Below, in pieces: positions 17,029 through 26,819 of a DNA stretch of 64,000 nt (the stretch's first letter is position 1; each line of letters starts with the position of its first letter). The notes beneath the pieces were generated by a model. The model worked only from the letters and a program-made list of their open reading frames with translations, had not been told where the DNA came from and ran no database searches. Source of the stretch: JAIQFL01 sp035295745 (GTDB lineage Bacteria > Acidobacteriota > Terriglobia > Bryobacterales > Bryobacteraceae); contig DATGIL010000056.1 in the NCBI GenBank assembly GCA_035295745.1, positions 124,001 through 188,000 on the forward strand. The letters run 5' to 3'. The position numbers and the translations under genes were made by a program.

Positions 17029-17436
17029 CTACCCCGCGGCACGCGTGCGCGGCTTCTTCTCGGCCGCCGTCCGCTTCACCAGCTTATTGAAGTTGCTCTT
17101 TTCGCCGCTCGCCGTCTGGTCCTGAACTACCAGGGCCAGCTTACTCTCCTCGAACTTGTCGAACCAGTCGTCCCAGGAAATCTCTTGCAGGGACTCCTCG
17201 CCGCTATAGCCCGGAAAGTCCAAACGGATCATCCCGACGTCGTCTTCGCCACCCGTCTTCTTGACGCACGATGGCCGGGCGCCGCGCTCTTCGGCCCAGG
17301 CCTGGATTTCCTGATGATCGATCATCCGGTGTCCCGACTGTTTCGTCGCCGTGCTGCGCGGGGTCTTTTTCGTCCCGCTCTTCGCTTGGGCGTTTGTACT
17401 GCTGCCCTTTTTTCTGATTGCTTTCTTGGCTGGCAT
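17029..17436 (-). CDS. Lysine-rich small protein, 135 aa
   Basis: The N-terminal ~35 residues are a disordered Lys/Ala/Ser/Thr tail (KKAIRKKGSSTNAQAKSGTK), as seen in proteins that bind nucleic acids. The rest has a short fold with MIDHQEIQAWAEERGARPSCV and DDVGMIRLDFPGY. The C-terminus is again basic (KRTAAEKKPRTRAAG). I recognise no enzyme. The IQAWAEERGA.PS core occurs in small proteins of unknown function, as far as I recall. It is monocistronic and converges with the EEP gene. Confidence 0.75.
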   Translation of the reverse strand: MPAKKAIRKKGSSTNAQAKSGTKKTPRSTATKQSGHRMIDHQEIQAWAEERGARPSCVKKTGGEDDVGMIRLDFPGYSGEESLQEISWDDWFDKFEESKLALVVQDQTASGEKSNFNKLVKRTAAEKKPRTRAAG

Positions 17437-17575
17437 TCTTTCCTCCTCAGCGCACAGCGGGTTTCGGTGCCGATGAGACCCGCGTGTTTTTGGTTTTCAG
17501 TTGCCGAGATAGCAATTGCCGGTCCACTTTAAGCCTGCTGTTATGCTTAGGACAGTGGCGTTCAACCCGTCCTCC

Positions 17576-18631
17576 ATGTCGAAGGTGTTGGTGCGTGCGA
17601 CGAACTGGCTCGGCGACGCGGTCATGTCTTTGCCGGCCATTCGCACGGTGCGGAATGTGTTTCCGCATGCGCATATTGCGGTGGTGGCGCGCCCGTGGGT
17701 GGCCGATTTGTATGCGCGTGAGAAGGCCATCGATCGCGTGATTCCGTACAGCGCGCAGCATAGCCTCAGCGAGAAGCGCGAGTTCGCGGAGCGTCTCGGA
17801 GCGCTCTGTTTCGATGGCGCAATCCTTTTGCAGAATGCCTTCGACGCCGCCCTGATGGCGTGGCTCGCGGGGATTCCGGAGCGCATCGGGTACAACCGCG
17901 ACGGCCGCGGGCTCCTGCTCACAAAGCGAATCCCGGTTCCCGAACCGGGAGAGATCCCGCGCCACGAACGCTTCTACTACCTGGAATTGCTGCGCCGTGC
18001 CGGCATGATCGAGCGATTCCCGAAGTCGGATGCCATACGATTGGAAGGCGTCGAGGCTTCGCGAGAGGCCGGCGCCGGTCACCTGAAGGCGCTCGAGATC
18101 GCCGGACCGGTGATGGGGATCAGTCCCGGCGCCGCGTACGGCAACGCCAAACGGTGGATTCCGGAGCGGTTCGCCGAGGCGGCGCGAAAATGCCAGGCGA
18201 TCGCCCCGTGCGCGCTGATCTTCGGCTCGCAATCGGAACGGCCTCTGGCGGAAGCGGTGATCGAGGCACTTCGCGGGTCGGGTATGCAAACACGGAATTT
18301 GGCGGGTGCCACCACGCTGCGGGAGTTTATCGATCTCGCCTCCGTCTGCCGGCTCTTTCTCACCAATGATTCGGGAGCGATGCACGTTGCCTCCGCGTCA
18401 GGAGTGCCGACAGTAGCAATTTTCGGCGCCACCGACGACACCACTACGGGCCCTACCGGTCCGCTGGCGCGGGTGGTCCGCGAGCATGCCGAATGCAGTC
18501 CGTGCCTGTTACGGGAGTGTCCGATTGACCACCGCTGCATGACCCGCGTCAGTGCCGATCGCGTGGTCTCCGTCGCACAGCAACTCTGGGAGGAGTCCGC
18601 AAAGGCGTGGACACAAGAAGTAAGATCCTGA
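17576..18631 (+). CDS. ADP-heptose:LPS heptosyltransferase (GT9)
   Basis: I chose ATG 17576, where MSKVLVRATNWLGDAVMSLPAIR matches the start of WaaF-type enzymes; upstream in-frame starts at 17516 and 17543 add unmatched residues. GT9 features include GISPGAAYGNAKRWIPERFAE, CALIFGSQSE, and FLTNDSGAMHVASASGVPTVAIFG with the C-terminal DDTTTGPTG. These enzymes add heptose to the lipopolysaccharide inner core in the cytosolic leaflet. Length (351 residues) is typical of heptosyltransferase II. It overlaps the next small gene if that gene starts at its upstream GTG. Confidence 0.92.
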   Translation: MSKVLVRATNWLGDAVMSLPAIRTVRNVFPHAHIAVVARPWVADLYAREKAIDRVIPYSAQHSLSEKREFAERLGALCFDGAILLQNAFDAALMAWLAGIPERIGYNRDGRGLLLTKRIPVPEPGEIPRHERFYYLELLRRAGMIERFPKSDAIRLEGVEASREAGAGHLKALEIAGPVMGISPGAAYGNAKRWIPERFAEAARKCQAIAPCALIFGSQSERPLAEAVIEALRGSGMQTRNLAGATTLREFIDLASVCRLFLTNDSGAMHVASASGVPTVAIFGATDDTTTGPTGPLARVVREHAECSPCLLRECPIDHRCMTRVSADRVVSVAQQLWEESAKAWTQEVRS

Positions 18632-18645
18632 CACTCCCGCAGGCT

Positions 18646-18981
18646 ATGGCCATCACCGCGCGGCCCGTGGCCATCGTGTCCGGGACATTCGATGTACTGC
18701 GTGCGGAGCATGCGCATGAATTGCAAAAAGTGCACGAACGAGCGGAGAATGCCGTCGTTCTGGTGGTAGTCTTGCCGCGCGAGCGAGAACTTCTTACGCA
18801 GCACGCCCGGGCCGAACTGGTGGCTGCCTTGCGGTCCGTCGATTTCGTGGTAGTCGCCACCCCTGCGGAGTTGCAGACTCTCGCCGAGGCGCTGCGTCCG
18901 GAATGCGTGGCCGATCTGCGTGACCTCGACGAGCAGCTATCACTCGATCTGCGTAGGCGAGTCCGCGGGACACGCGACTAA
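18646..18981 (+). CDS. Nucleotidyltransferase-like protein, RfaE C-domain resemblance
   Basis: I chose the ATG at 18646; a GTG at 18607 would overlap the heptosyltransferase. The 111-residue product begins AIVSGTFDVLRAEHAHELQ, which resembles the nucleotide-binding strand of adenylyl/cytidylyltransferases such as the RfaE/HldE C-domain. The usual HxGH motif is replaced by RAEHAHEL, so activity is doubtful. The rest (VVVLPRERELLTQHARAELVAALRSVDFVVV) fits the same fold. The position directly after a heptosyltransferase gene would suit ADP-heptose synthesis, but the sequence alone does not prove it. Confidence 0.65.
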   Translation: MAITARPVAIVSGTFDVLRAEHAHELQKVHERAENAVVLVVVLPRERELLTQHARAELVAALRSVDFVVVATPAELQTLAEALRPECVADLRDLDEQLSLDLRRRVRGTRD

Positions 18982-19025
18982 ACCTCGTCACGGCCACTGT
19001 GCATGCCGGGTGGTACGCTTGGGGC

Positions 19026-21773
19026 ATGGCCCGGTATGAGATTCAATCTGGGCGTCGAGCGTCGGGCTCACGCGCAACTATCATCACACTGATCATTGTT
19101 CTCGTCGTTCTGCTCATCGGAGCGCGCTCGCTGGCTTCTTACGCGATCGAGATTGCCTGGTGGAAAGAACTGGGACAGTTCAAGACGTGGCTGAGCATGC
19201 TGTACTACGCAATGACGCCGGTCGCGGCCGCCACGGTGTTGGGTTTCGCGGTCTTGTGGTTCACCCACGCGCGTGCCTTGCACTTCGCCGGAGCCTCGCT
19301 GCGCGACCACAAGCTCTATGCGCGCCTCAGCGTCCTCGCTCTGCTGTTCCTCTCGTATTTGATTGCCGCCGTTTCCATTGACACCTGGACGGTGGTCCGC
19401 TTCGCCGGCTCGCGCGGCCTGCCCGCCGCCGCCACTGTGTGGCACGACGCCGTGTTTCAGAAGCCTCTCTCTTTCTACCTCTTCGACCTGCCGTTTTATC
19501 TGCTGCTGCGCAGTTATGTCCTGACGTTGGTGATCTTCTCGATCCTTCTCTACTGGATCGTGGCGCGCGCGTGGCAACTGCGATACCGCTTTCCCGAAAT
19601 GCGCGACAACGCACAGATCGACCCCGGCTTCTTTCGATTGGAGCGCGGGCTGGAGTCCCGCTATCTGCGAGGGGCGTGTGTCTTCCTGCTGTTGGCGCTG
19701 GCTGTAAGGTTTTACCTGGCGCGCTATGAAATGGTGTACAACGAGCACGGCTCGTTTCTGGTCGGCATCGACTACGTCGATCAGCACATCGGCCTGCCCC
19801 TGCAATGGCTGCTGGTCCTGGCCGCACTGGGCGCAGCGGTGTTTGTCTGGCTGGGCCGCTGGAAGCTGGCCGCGAGCATGGCACTGGCATTGGTGATCTC
19901 CTTCGCAGTTCCGCGCCTGGTCTCGAGCCTGTATGTGGGTCCCAACGAGATTTCGATCCAGAGGCCCTACATCGCGACCCACATCCACGCCACTCGCAGC
20001 GCCTTCGGCCTCGATCAGCAGGTACAGGAAAAAGAGTTCGACGCGCATCCCGACGCCTCCATTACGGTTGCGCAGAACCGCCCGACGCTCGATAATGTCC
20101 GCCTCTGGGATTGGCGCGCTTTTCACGACACCATTACCCAGATCCAGGCTTTGCGCCCTTATTACGTCTTCCACGATAGCGACGTCGACCGCTACACCAT
20201 CGACGGCCAATACCGCCAAGTCCTGCTGTCGCCCAGAGAACTCGATATCGGCCAGTTGCCGGGAGCGAAGGCAAGCTGGATCAATCCCGCTTTCATCTAC
20301 ACGCACGGCTACGGACTGGTGCTGGCGGAAGTCAGCCAGATCACGCCCGATGGCCTGCCAGTCCTGTTGATCGACAACGCGCCCGCGGTGGTAAAGACTC
20401 CCAGCCTGAAATTGAGCCGTCCGGAGCTCTACTATGGTGAAGTCACGCATGAGCCGGTATTCGTAAACACCGCCCAGGAGGAGTTCAACTATCCGTCGGG
20501 CGAGCAGAATGTGCGTTCCCGATACGAAGGCCGGGGCGGCTTTCCGGTCTCCTCCTTCATGATGCGCATGGCGGCTTCGGTCAGCCAGGCCGAACCGAAT
20601 ATCATGTTGACCGACTACTTCACCGCCGGCAGCCGCATGATGATTCACCGCCAGGTACGCGAACGTCTGCAGGAACTAGCCGGATTTCTGGAGTGGGACA
20701 AGGATCCGTACCTGGTCATCGGCGACGATGGACGGCTGGTGTGGATGGTGGATGGCTACACCACGTCCGAGGCGCATCCCTACTCGCGCACCGTGGACGC
20801 GGGCGAGTTGGGCCTTGTGAACTACGTCCGCAATGCCGTAAAGGCGACGGTCGATGCCTACGACGGCACGACGCATCTGTACGTCTTCGCGCCGGACGAC
20901 CCCATCATCGCGGCCTATCAGAGCCTCTTCCCCGACCTGTTCCTTCCGTCGTCGCAGATGCCCCACGATCTGCGCGCACATGCACGCTATCCCGAGACGC
21001 TGTTTCGCATCCAGGCGGAGATCTATCGTACGTATCACATGCTGGATCCACAGTCGTTCTACAACAAGGAGGATTTGTGGGATCTGGCGCGGCACGCCAC
21101 GACCCAGGCCGGAGGCGCCGAGCCCGTGGATCCGACTTACGTGATGGCCACCTTGCCGGGGTCGGACAAGGCCGAGTTTCTGCTGCTGGTCCCGTTTACA
21201 CCGCGGACCAAGGACAATCTGATCGGCCTGATGGTGGCACGATGTGACGGCGAGCACCTGGGCGAGATCGTGGTGCTACTGCTATCGAAACAGGAGCTGA
21301 TCTTCGGACCGATGCAGATTGCGGCGCGCATCAATCAGGATCAGAACATTTCCAAAGATCTGACACTGTGGAATCAGCAGGGCTCGCAGGTGTTGCGTGG
21401 GCAGACGCTGGTGTTACCGGTGGGCAATACCTTCCTCTATGTAGATCCGATCTATATACAAGCTACCGAAGCCCGGATGCCCCAGCTCAAGAAGGTGGTT
21501 CTGGCGGTGGGCAACCGGCTGATCTACGCCGATACCTATGACCAGGCGCTGGCGCAACTTTCTCCTGGCGCCCAGCAACTCGTGCAGCAAGCGACTAGCG
21601 CGACGCCACCGGCGCCAGCGGCGGGACAGCCCACTGCGTCAGCGCCGAATACCGATCCGCGCCTGGAGCGCATTCGTCAGCACCTGCGCCGGTATAGAGA
21701 ATTGGCGGCTCAAGGCAAATGGTCGGAGGCAGGCAAGGAACTCGAGGCAATCGAGGCGGAAGTGCAGAAGTAG
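19026..21773 (+). CDS. UPF0182 family membrane protein
   Basis: This large protein (915 residues from ATG 19026) has several transmembrane helices in its first ~300 residues, then a long extracytoplasmic domain. The UPF0182 signatures are present: GQFKTWLSMLYYAMTPVAA near the N-terminus, and later NVRLWDWRAFHDTI with LRPYYVFHDSDVDRY. Other matches include LSPREL, GYGLVLAEVS, YYGE and PDLFLPSSQMP. The tail is low-complexity Ala/Pro followed by a helix. The family (COG1615) is widespread, but its function is unknown. A GTG at 18999 is an alternative start. Confidence 0.93.
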   Translation: MARYEIQSGRRASGSRATIITLIIVLVVLLIGARSLASYAIEIAWWKELGQFKTWLSMLYYAMTPVAAATVLGFAVLWFTHARALHFAGASLRDHKLYARLSVLALLFLSYLIAAVSIDTWTVVRFAGSRGLPAAATVWHDAVFQKPLSFYLFDLPFYLLLRSYVLTLVIFSILLYWIVARAWQLRYRFPEMRDNAQIDPGFFRLERGLESRYLRGACVFLLLALAVRFYLARYEMVYNEHGSFLVGIDYVDQHIGLPLQWLLVLAALGAAVFVWLGRWKLAASMALALVISFAVPRLVSSLYVGPNEISIQRPYIATHIHATRSAFGLDQQVQEKEFDAHPDASITVAQNRPTLDNVRLWDWRAFHDTITQIQALRPYYVFHDSDVDRYTIDGQYRQVLLSPRELDIGQLPGAKASWINPAFIYTHGYGLVLAEVSQITPDGLPVLLIDNAPAVVKTPSLKLSRPELYYGEVTHEPVFVNTAQEEFNYPSGEQNVRSRYEGRGGFPVSSFMMRMAASVSQAEPNIMLTDYFTAGSRMMIHRQVRERLQELAGFLEWDKDPYLVIGDDGRLVWMVDGYTTSEAHPYSRTVDAGELGLVNYVRNAVKATVDAYDGTTHLYVFAPDDPIIAAYQSLFPDLFLPSSQMPHDLRAHARYPETLFRIQAEIYRTYHMLDPQSFYNKEDLWDLARHATTQAGGAEPVDPTYVMATLPGSDKAEFLLLVPFTPRTKDNLIGLMVARCDGEHLGEIVVLLLSKQELIFGPMQIAARINQDQNISKDLTLWNQQGSQVLRGQTLVLPVGNTFLYVDPIYIQATEARMPQLKKVVLAVGNRLIYADTYDQALAQLSPGAQQLVQQATSATPPAPAAGQPTASAPNTDPRLERIRQHLRRYRELAAQGKWSEAGKELEAIEAEVQK

Positions 21774-22328
21774 AAGGGCGCGGCGGAATGTCCGCCTCTA
21801 GACTTCCTATCGACACTCTCCGCAAAATACGAGCCGCGCGCGTCAGCAGGCGATCTCGGGATGCGAGCTTGCGATCTTCTCGGCACGTTACGAGCCGCGC
21901 GCGTCAGCAAGCGATCTGGAATGCGAGCTTGCGATACTCTCGGCAAGTTACGAGCCGCGCGCGTCAGCAAGCGATCTTCGAATGCGGACCTGCGAAACCA
22001 CCGGTTGCCTGCGTCTTCACGTATCTGTTCGTCTGTAGCTGTCGTATCTAGGACCGTCACCCGACACTTACGCGACTGAACATCGAGCGGCGACCCTCAT
22101 AAACTTCGCGGCCCCACGTAAATTGCCTATGCGAGGACGGGGGAAAGGAGTAGACTATCTCCAGTGCGGCAGGTTTCTGCGCCGCTGATTCTCGACGCTA
22201 CATGCTAGTAACAGCGCGAATCAGCCCCTTATGCCACCGGCGAAGAAGGTATGTCGTTGGCGAGACTCACAATGCTGCAAAGGCCGCACCACTGACGGTG
22301 CGCCAAACTGACAGCCAAGAGGGTTGCG
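21774..22328. other. Intergenic region with a short tandem array
   Basis: This 555-base gap contains a three-unit array at 21830-21976 and no gene I can support. The last ~120 bases before 22329 hold a plausible promoter region and the ribosome site agaggg for the next gene. ORFs within this stretch are translations of the repeats. Confidence 0.75.
21830..21976. repeat. Three-unit array, ~60-bp period, shares core with the 7841 array
   Basis: Units begin at 21830, 21891 and 21951 with cgagccgcgcgcgtcagcaa (first unit has caggc instead of caagc), continuing gcgatc. The core is the exact reverse complement of the first 26 bases of the 107-bp unit in the array at 7841-8471. The remainder of each unit (atgcgagcttgcgat and a short tail) differs from that array. 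The unit period is 60-61 bases. Confidence 0.9.
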
Positions 22329-23156
22329 ATGGCAGATTTCCTCGGTTTGGAAGTGACTGCGGACGAGCCGATCGCTGGTCTGTCCGCGGCGCTGGAGCGC
22401 GAGCCCTCCGCCGCTCCGGAGCGGCGTATCGAGTTGCTCACTGCCGCCGCGGCGGCTCAAGGTGTGGGTGCGCCGGCAGGCCGTGGCCCTGAGGTGTGGC
22501 GCACGGTCATGGATACACTGCTCCGTCGGAAGGTGATGCAAGTGCTCGGTCCCTTCGAAGTTCCTACCCACTGGATGTGCTTTCACGTGCCGCCCGGCGG
22601 CAAGGGCCAGCTTAAGGTGACGAATACGGCCGGATCAGAGTACGGCCTCAAGCTCAAGGCCGTGGGCAGCGGCTGGGGCTCCGGCCGGAACCTCAAGCTA
22701 ACCGTGAACCGTGACTTCCTCGAGCGCACCCGTTGCCTGCGCGTGTCTCTGGCTCTCCAGGCGCGCGTAACTCTGTATGAAGGCGGGGTGCCCCCGCGCG
22801 CGGACGTGCTGGGCGTCGCGGGCCTTTCCATCGACGAATTAGCTGAGTGCCCGGACTGTTCGGGCGAGAACGAGCGCCGGGGAGCCATGGTCGTCCCCTC
22901 TGGGGAATGGATCGACTTGCGCGGCGACCCCTTGGGCTATACGGTGGAGACCGCCCTCGAACTGGCGGACCATTCCGACCTGAGCTTATCGGCGCCTTTT
23001 GCCGTTCCGGGTCTGAATGTGCAGATTGGAATCGAGTGCACTCGCCGTTCGCAACTGAACTGTAGCACCAGGTATGTGCTCCCAGGCGGCCACCGTTACC
23101 GCCCGTCGACCTCATACGGTGAGCCGGCAGACCTACCCTACTGGCGCTGTGAGTAA
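22329..23156 (+). CDS. Unknown protein linked to a CHAT protease
   Basis: This 275-residue protein starts at ATG 22329 with an agaggg ribosome site six bases upstream. The first ~75 residues are Ala/Glu-rich helical and the rest is a beta-rich domain (CFHVPPGGKGQLKVTNT, LKLTVNRDFLERTRCLRVSL). A CPDC pair lies near residue 175 and another Cys/Arg-rich segment ends the protein (PYWRCE). I recognise no family. It lies four bases before the CHAT gene, so the two are co-transcribed. It may be the substrate, sensor or regulator of the protease. Confidence 0.75.
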   Translation: MADFLGLEVTADEPIAGLSAALEREPSAAPERRIELLTAAAAAQGVGAPAGRGPEVWRTVMDTLLRRKVMQVLGPFEVPTHWMCFHVPPGGKGQLKVTNTAGSEYGLKLKAVGSGWGSGRNLKLTVNRDFLERTRCLRVSLALQARVTLYEGGVPPRADVLGVAGLSIDELAECPDCSGENERRGAMVVPSGEWIDLRGDPLGYTVETALELADHSDLSLSAPFAVPGLNVQIGIECTRRSQLNCSTRYVLPGGHRYRPSTSYGEPADLPYWRCE

Positions 23157-23160
23157 TGCA

Positions 23161-26100
23161 ATGCCCTTGTTCAACGAGTTGTTACATCGGGTGGCCCAGG
23201 CTTCGCGAGGCATATACGGTGTCAACACCGAAGATCAGGTATCGAAGTGGAATCGCCCACCAGCCGTGCGTGCCTGGCGCGCGTGGGCCGAGGCCTACGC
23301 CGCCTTCGAGCGCGGTGACTTGTCCGAGGCCAGCAGTTGGTTGAATGCCGTCGAAACCTGGGCGCCGCAACCGGCCGGTGACATACTTCGTGGCGAAGTG
23401 GCGTTGCTGTGGGCCCGCATCATGAACGCGGCCGACGAACCTCGCCGCGCCCTTCCTTACGCGCAGGAGGCTTGGAAGTGCTGGTTCACACTAGCGGGGA
23501 ATGCGCTGACCGTGCTCGCGGGCGACGAGCTGACCAGCCTGTTGGAGGCACTCACCTTTCCTGAGCATCTCGATTTGGCGAAGCAGAAGCTCTTCATGGA
23601 TTGGCTGGGCGACCGGGCCTCGCCCAATTTGCACTACACCGCCCAGCAAGTCTTCGAGGCGTGCCGCGGCTTGCATGACGGCGGGCCGGCGCTGGAACTT
23701 AGCGAGCAGTGGCGTGCCTGGTATCGCAAAACGGCGCAAACGGGAGGGCTGCCTGCCGTGCGCCTCGTGCCGCTGGAAGCGATGCTCGTTCGTGACGTGG
23801 CCAACTTGCACGATGAGTTGGGGGATCCAAAGGCCGCGTTGGACGGCTTCATCGAGGCGCGCGCCCTGCTGTCGTCGCCCGGCGTCAACGCCGACGAGTC
23901 GGAGTTGCGCCAGCTTGATTTCAATATTGGCAATCAACAGGCGAAGATTGGCCAACACAAGTCCGCAATCGCAGCGTTCGAACGCGTGGCCAAGGCCTTT
24001 GATGAGGCCGGCGAAGCAGAGCCGGCGATGCGTGCCAGGCACGCGGCGCTGGTAAGCCGCTGGAACTTGGGTGAGAGCCCGAAGAAGCTGCTTCCGCGAC
24101 TTGAGAAAGTGTTGCGCGGCTACGAAAGCGTGATCCAGGAGGGGGACGAGCGGCGCTCGGAAGCGGCGGGACAGAACCTTCACCGGGGCAACCAGTTGTG
24201 GCTCTCGCTCGCGTCGCGGATTTTGGGTGAGGACGTCACCTGGGAGCGCTTTCTCCACCAGGTGTTTGCAAGCCGCGAAGCCAACACACGCGCCCACACG
24301 GTATGGCACGAGGCTGTCAGCCACCGCCGCGCCCCCGAAGTGATCGACCAGATCAGCGTGCTGTTGGCGCGACTCTCACATGAAAAGGCCGGTCTCCTGG
24401 TGCTCTCGCTGGAATCGGCGGTGGGCGAGGTGCTGGCGGTGACACTGGTGAGCGGCCGCATGCCTCTCTCGCAGCGGATCGTCGTGGAACGCCTCTCGCC
24501 CGAGTGTCTGGAAACCCTGCAGAACTTGATCGGCCAGCGGCGCGAGGCCACATTGGCCATCGCGTCGCGCGCCATGGCTGCATCCGTCGAGCCCGGCGCG
24601 GAATTCACCGGGGCCTGCTCGACGCTGTGGCAGACTTTGCCGCCGCAAACACGCCAGCGCCTGGACGAGGCGAGCATCGCATACTTCCTGCCGGAGCCCG
24701 GCGGTGCACTCGACGAAAGCCCGCTGGAACTGGTTTTCGATGGCCAGAGTTACCTGGGCTTGCGCAAGCCCGTCGTGCGCACCGCCTCATGGTCGCAGAT
24801 GGCCAGAGCCCTCGCGCCGAACCGCACGGATCGACTGGCCTGCGGGCGTTTTGCCGTGGTCCGCGGTGCGGACATGCCCGGCCTGAGCCCGTTGCTACTG
24901 GCCGACGACGAAGTAAGCGCAGTAGAAGCGACTGCGAGACAGAGCTTCGCCGATGTGCAACGGCAATTGGAACCGACAGCCGAGGAATTTGGCGCATTGG
25001 TGGCCCGCGGCCTGGATGTGTTGCACTTTACCGGACACAGCTATGCCGATGATGCGGGCGAGTACCTTGTGCTGCGTGAAGAAGAACTGGTGGGCGTGCC
25101 GGAATTGGGAGTCCGCCACTCGCAGCCGGCGCCGGTGTCGATCTTCTGCTCCTGCCTGGTGGGCCTGCACCGGCCTACGCGTGCCGGGTTGGCGCGCGGC
25201 ATTGCCAGTGCGCTACTGGACAGCGGCGCCCCGGCCGTGGTGGCGGCAATGGTGCCGCTGCCCGACCAGGTTGGGCACGACTTCGCATTGGCCCTGCATT
25301 TCCACGCAAGGACCCGTCCCCTGGGTGAAGCCGTGCAGGCTGCGCGCGTGACCCTTGCACGTCGCTTCCACCCTGCCACCTGGGGCTGCTTCGCGCTTTT
25401 CGGCCGCCACGATGCTCGTCTGGCGACACCCGCCGATCTACCACTGGCGCGTTGGCCCGCTCTGCTTGTCCGATGCCTGGCCACGCGCGGCGCCGCGTGG
25501 CGTAAGGAACTGGAGGCCGCTCTGTCGGAAGACGCAGAACTGGCCCCTCTATTGTCGTCGCAGGCTCTGGCGCTGGTCGACTGCCATGCCGCCGGGGAAT
25601 GTGGTGCCGAAGTGCCACAGCTCGACGAAGCCGCGGTGAGTTCCTCGGCCGCCGATGCCCGCCTGGCGCTTGAGGCGGCGCGGGCACTGGCAAACGCCGT
25701 TTGCATGGCGGACGATGCCCGGGCGCGCAGTGAACTCAGCCGCGCACTGCTCATTCACGAGATCACAGACGACAACTACTTACTCGTGGCCGTTGTGGAC
25801 ACCGCCATCCGGCGCGGCATGCTGCTGGTACAGGACGAGTCCAGCACGCGGCTGGTGGATCGTGCCCATCACCTGCTGGGGTGGCTCACCCGCTCGACTG
25901 CCGGGCTGGCCGCGGTGCGCGAGTCACTGGACCAGGTCCGCAATCGATGGAGCAACACGCTCACCATGCAGGTAGGCGAGTTGGCCGGCGTGTCGCCGGA
26001 GGAGTTTGCGGCGGCCGATGCCGGCGACCGCAACGCCATGAAAGAAATGGTGTGGAATCTGAAAACGCGCGAGGCCTCGATGGATGCTCTGGCCAGCACC

Positions 26101-26697
26101 TCGCCTTGGATGGAGTGGCTGTACCGGTTGATGGGCGCCGACGGCGATGGCCCGATGAGCGATTTCTGTGGCGTAGTGGATGCCGCTGCCCGCAGCGGTC
26201 GCCTGAAGCCGGCACAGGCCGAGGCGCTGCGCACCCTCTTCAAACGCTTCATAGGTCCTGGCGAGATTGAACCGGAACACGTCCAGGCGGCGCTGGAACA
26301 GTTTGCGGGGCAGCGGGCCGAAGTAGCTGCGATCCGGCACTTTCAGCTATACGATCGCATCACCAGCCAGGAGCACGAGGTGCCCGCCGCCGAGCTTCTG
26401 CAAGCTCGTACCCAGGCTACGGCTGCAGGGGCATTGGGGCTTGCGGCCTTTCTCTCCCTTCAATTGGGAGGGCGCGAACTCGCAGCCAGGAATACCGTCG
26501 CTGCACGCGCGCATGCCGAAGACGCTCTCCAGATCCTGTTGGCACTGGCAACGAAAGATGCCGCTTACACGCCTCGGACTAACCTGTGTGCCGCCTTCCT
26601 TTACAATGTGGCGCAGGCCAGCGGCAGCTCCGCCTTCCAGGCCAAGGTGTTGCATGATCACCGCGCCCGCATCGAAGCCTACTTTGCCGAGCACTAG
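23161..26697 (+). CDS. CHAT-domain protease with TPR-like helical flanks
   Basis: With the ATG at 23161 the protein has 1178 residues. The first ~430 are helical and TPR-like (EVALLWARIMNAADEPRRALPYAQEAWKC, QLDFNIGNQQAKIGQHKSAIAAFERV). A CHAT caspase-like domain spans about 440-760. Its catalytic pair is His626 in LHFTGHSYAD and Cys665 in IFCSCLVG, and GLARGIASALLDSGAPAVVAAMVPLPD matches the usual alpha/beta core. A ~420-residue helical C-terminal part is unrecognised. CHAT proteases act in programmed death and conflict systems such as gRAMP-TPR-CHAT. No nuclease or effector target is adjacent beyond the upstream 275-residue protein. Confidence 0.9.
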   Translation: MPLFNELLHRVAQASRGIYGVNTEDQVSKWNRPPAVRAWRAWAEAYAAFERGDLSEASSWLNAVETWAPQPAGDILRGEVALLWARIMNAADEPRRALPYAQEAWKCWFTLAGNALTVLAGDELTSLLEALTFPEHLDLAKQKLFMDWLGDRASPNLHYTAQQVFEACRGLHDGGPALELSEQWRAWYRKTAQTGGLPAVRLVPLEAMLVRDVANLHDELGDPKAALDGFIEARALLSSPGVNADESELRQLDFNIGNQQAKIGQHKSAIAAFERVAKAFDEAGEAEPAMRARHAALVSRWNLGESPKKLLPRLEKVLRGYESVIQEGDERRSEAAGQNLHRGNQLWLSLASRILGEDVTWERFLHQVFASREANTRAHTVWHEAVSHRRAPEVIDQISVLLARLSHEKAGLLVLSLESAVGEVLAVTLVSGRMPLSQRIVVERLSPECLETLQNLIGQRREATLAIASRAMAASVEPGAEFTGACSTLWQTLPPQTRQRLDEASIAYFLPEPGGALDESPLELVFDGQSYLGLRKPVVRTASWSQMARALAPNRTDRLACGRFAVVRGADMPGLSPLLLADDEVSAVEATARQSFADVQRQLEPTAEEFGALVARGLDVLHFTGHSYADDAGEYLVLREEELVGVPELGVRHSQPAPVSIFCSCLVGLHRPTRAGLARGIASALLDSGAPAVVAAMVPLPDQVGHDFALALHFHARTRPLGEAVQAARVTLARRFHPATWGCFALFGRHDARLATPADLPLARWPALLVRCLATRGAAWRKELEAALSEDAELAPLLSSQALALVDCHAAGECGAEVPQLDEAAVSSSAADARLALEAARALANAVCMADDARARSELSRALLIHEITDDNYLLVAVVDTAIRRGMLLVQDESSTRLVDRAHHLLGWLTRSTAGLAAVRESLDQVRNRWSNTLTMQVGELAGVSPEEFAAADAGDRNAMKEMVWNLKTREASMDALASTSPWMEWLYRLMGADGDGPMSDFCGVVDAAARSGRLKPAQAEALRTLFKRFIGPGEIEPEHVQAALEQFAGQRAEVAAIRHFQLYDRITSQEHEVPAAELLQARTQATAAGALGLAAFLSLQLGGRELAARNTVAARAHAEDALQILLALATKDAAYTPRTNLCAAFLYNVAQASGSSAFQAKVLHDHRARIEAYFAEH

Positions 26698-26701
26698 TTT
26701 C

Positions 26702-26721
26702 GCGGGCAGTGTCCTGCCCTG
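26702..26721. terminator. Hairpin after the CHAT gene
   Basis: gggcag/tgtc/ctgccc forms a perfect 6-bp stem with a four-base loop just after the stop at 26697. There is no run of Ts after it, so it may be a weak or Rho-assisted terminator or an mRNA end-stabilising structure. Confidence 0.35.
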
Positions 26722-26819
26722 TACGTGCTAGCGATGGAATCGAGCGGCGCAGACCGTGACATTCCTCCTTAACGCCGAGAGGAGTCGACGGGGCAAATAG
26801 GACGTTTCTCGAGCGGCTC

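Noticed and set aside
19068..20648. 526-residue minus-strand ORF opposite the UPF0182 gene
   Set aside because: It is opposite a strongly conserved membrane protein gene and has a low-complexity Gln/Arg composition.
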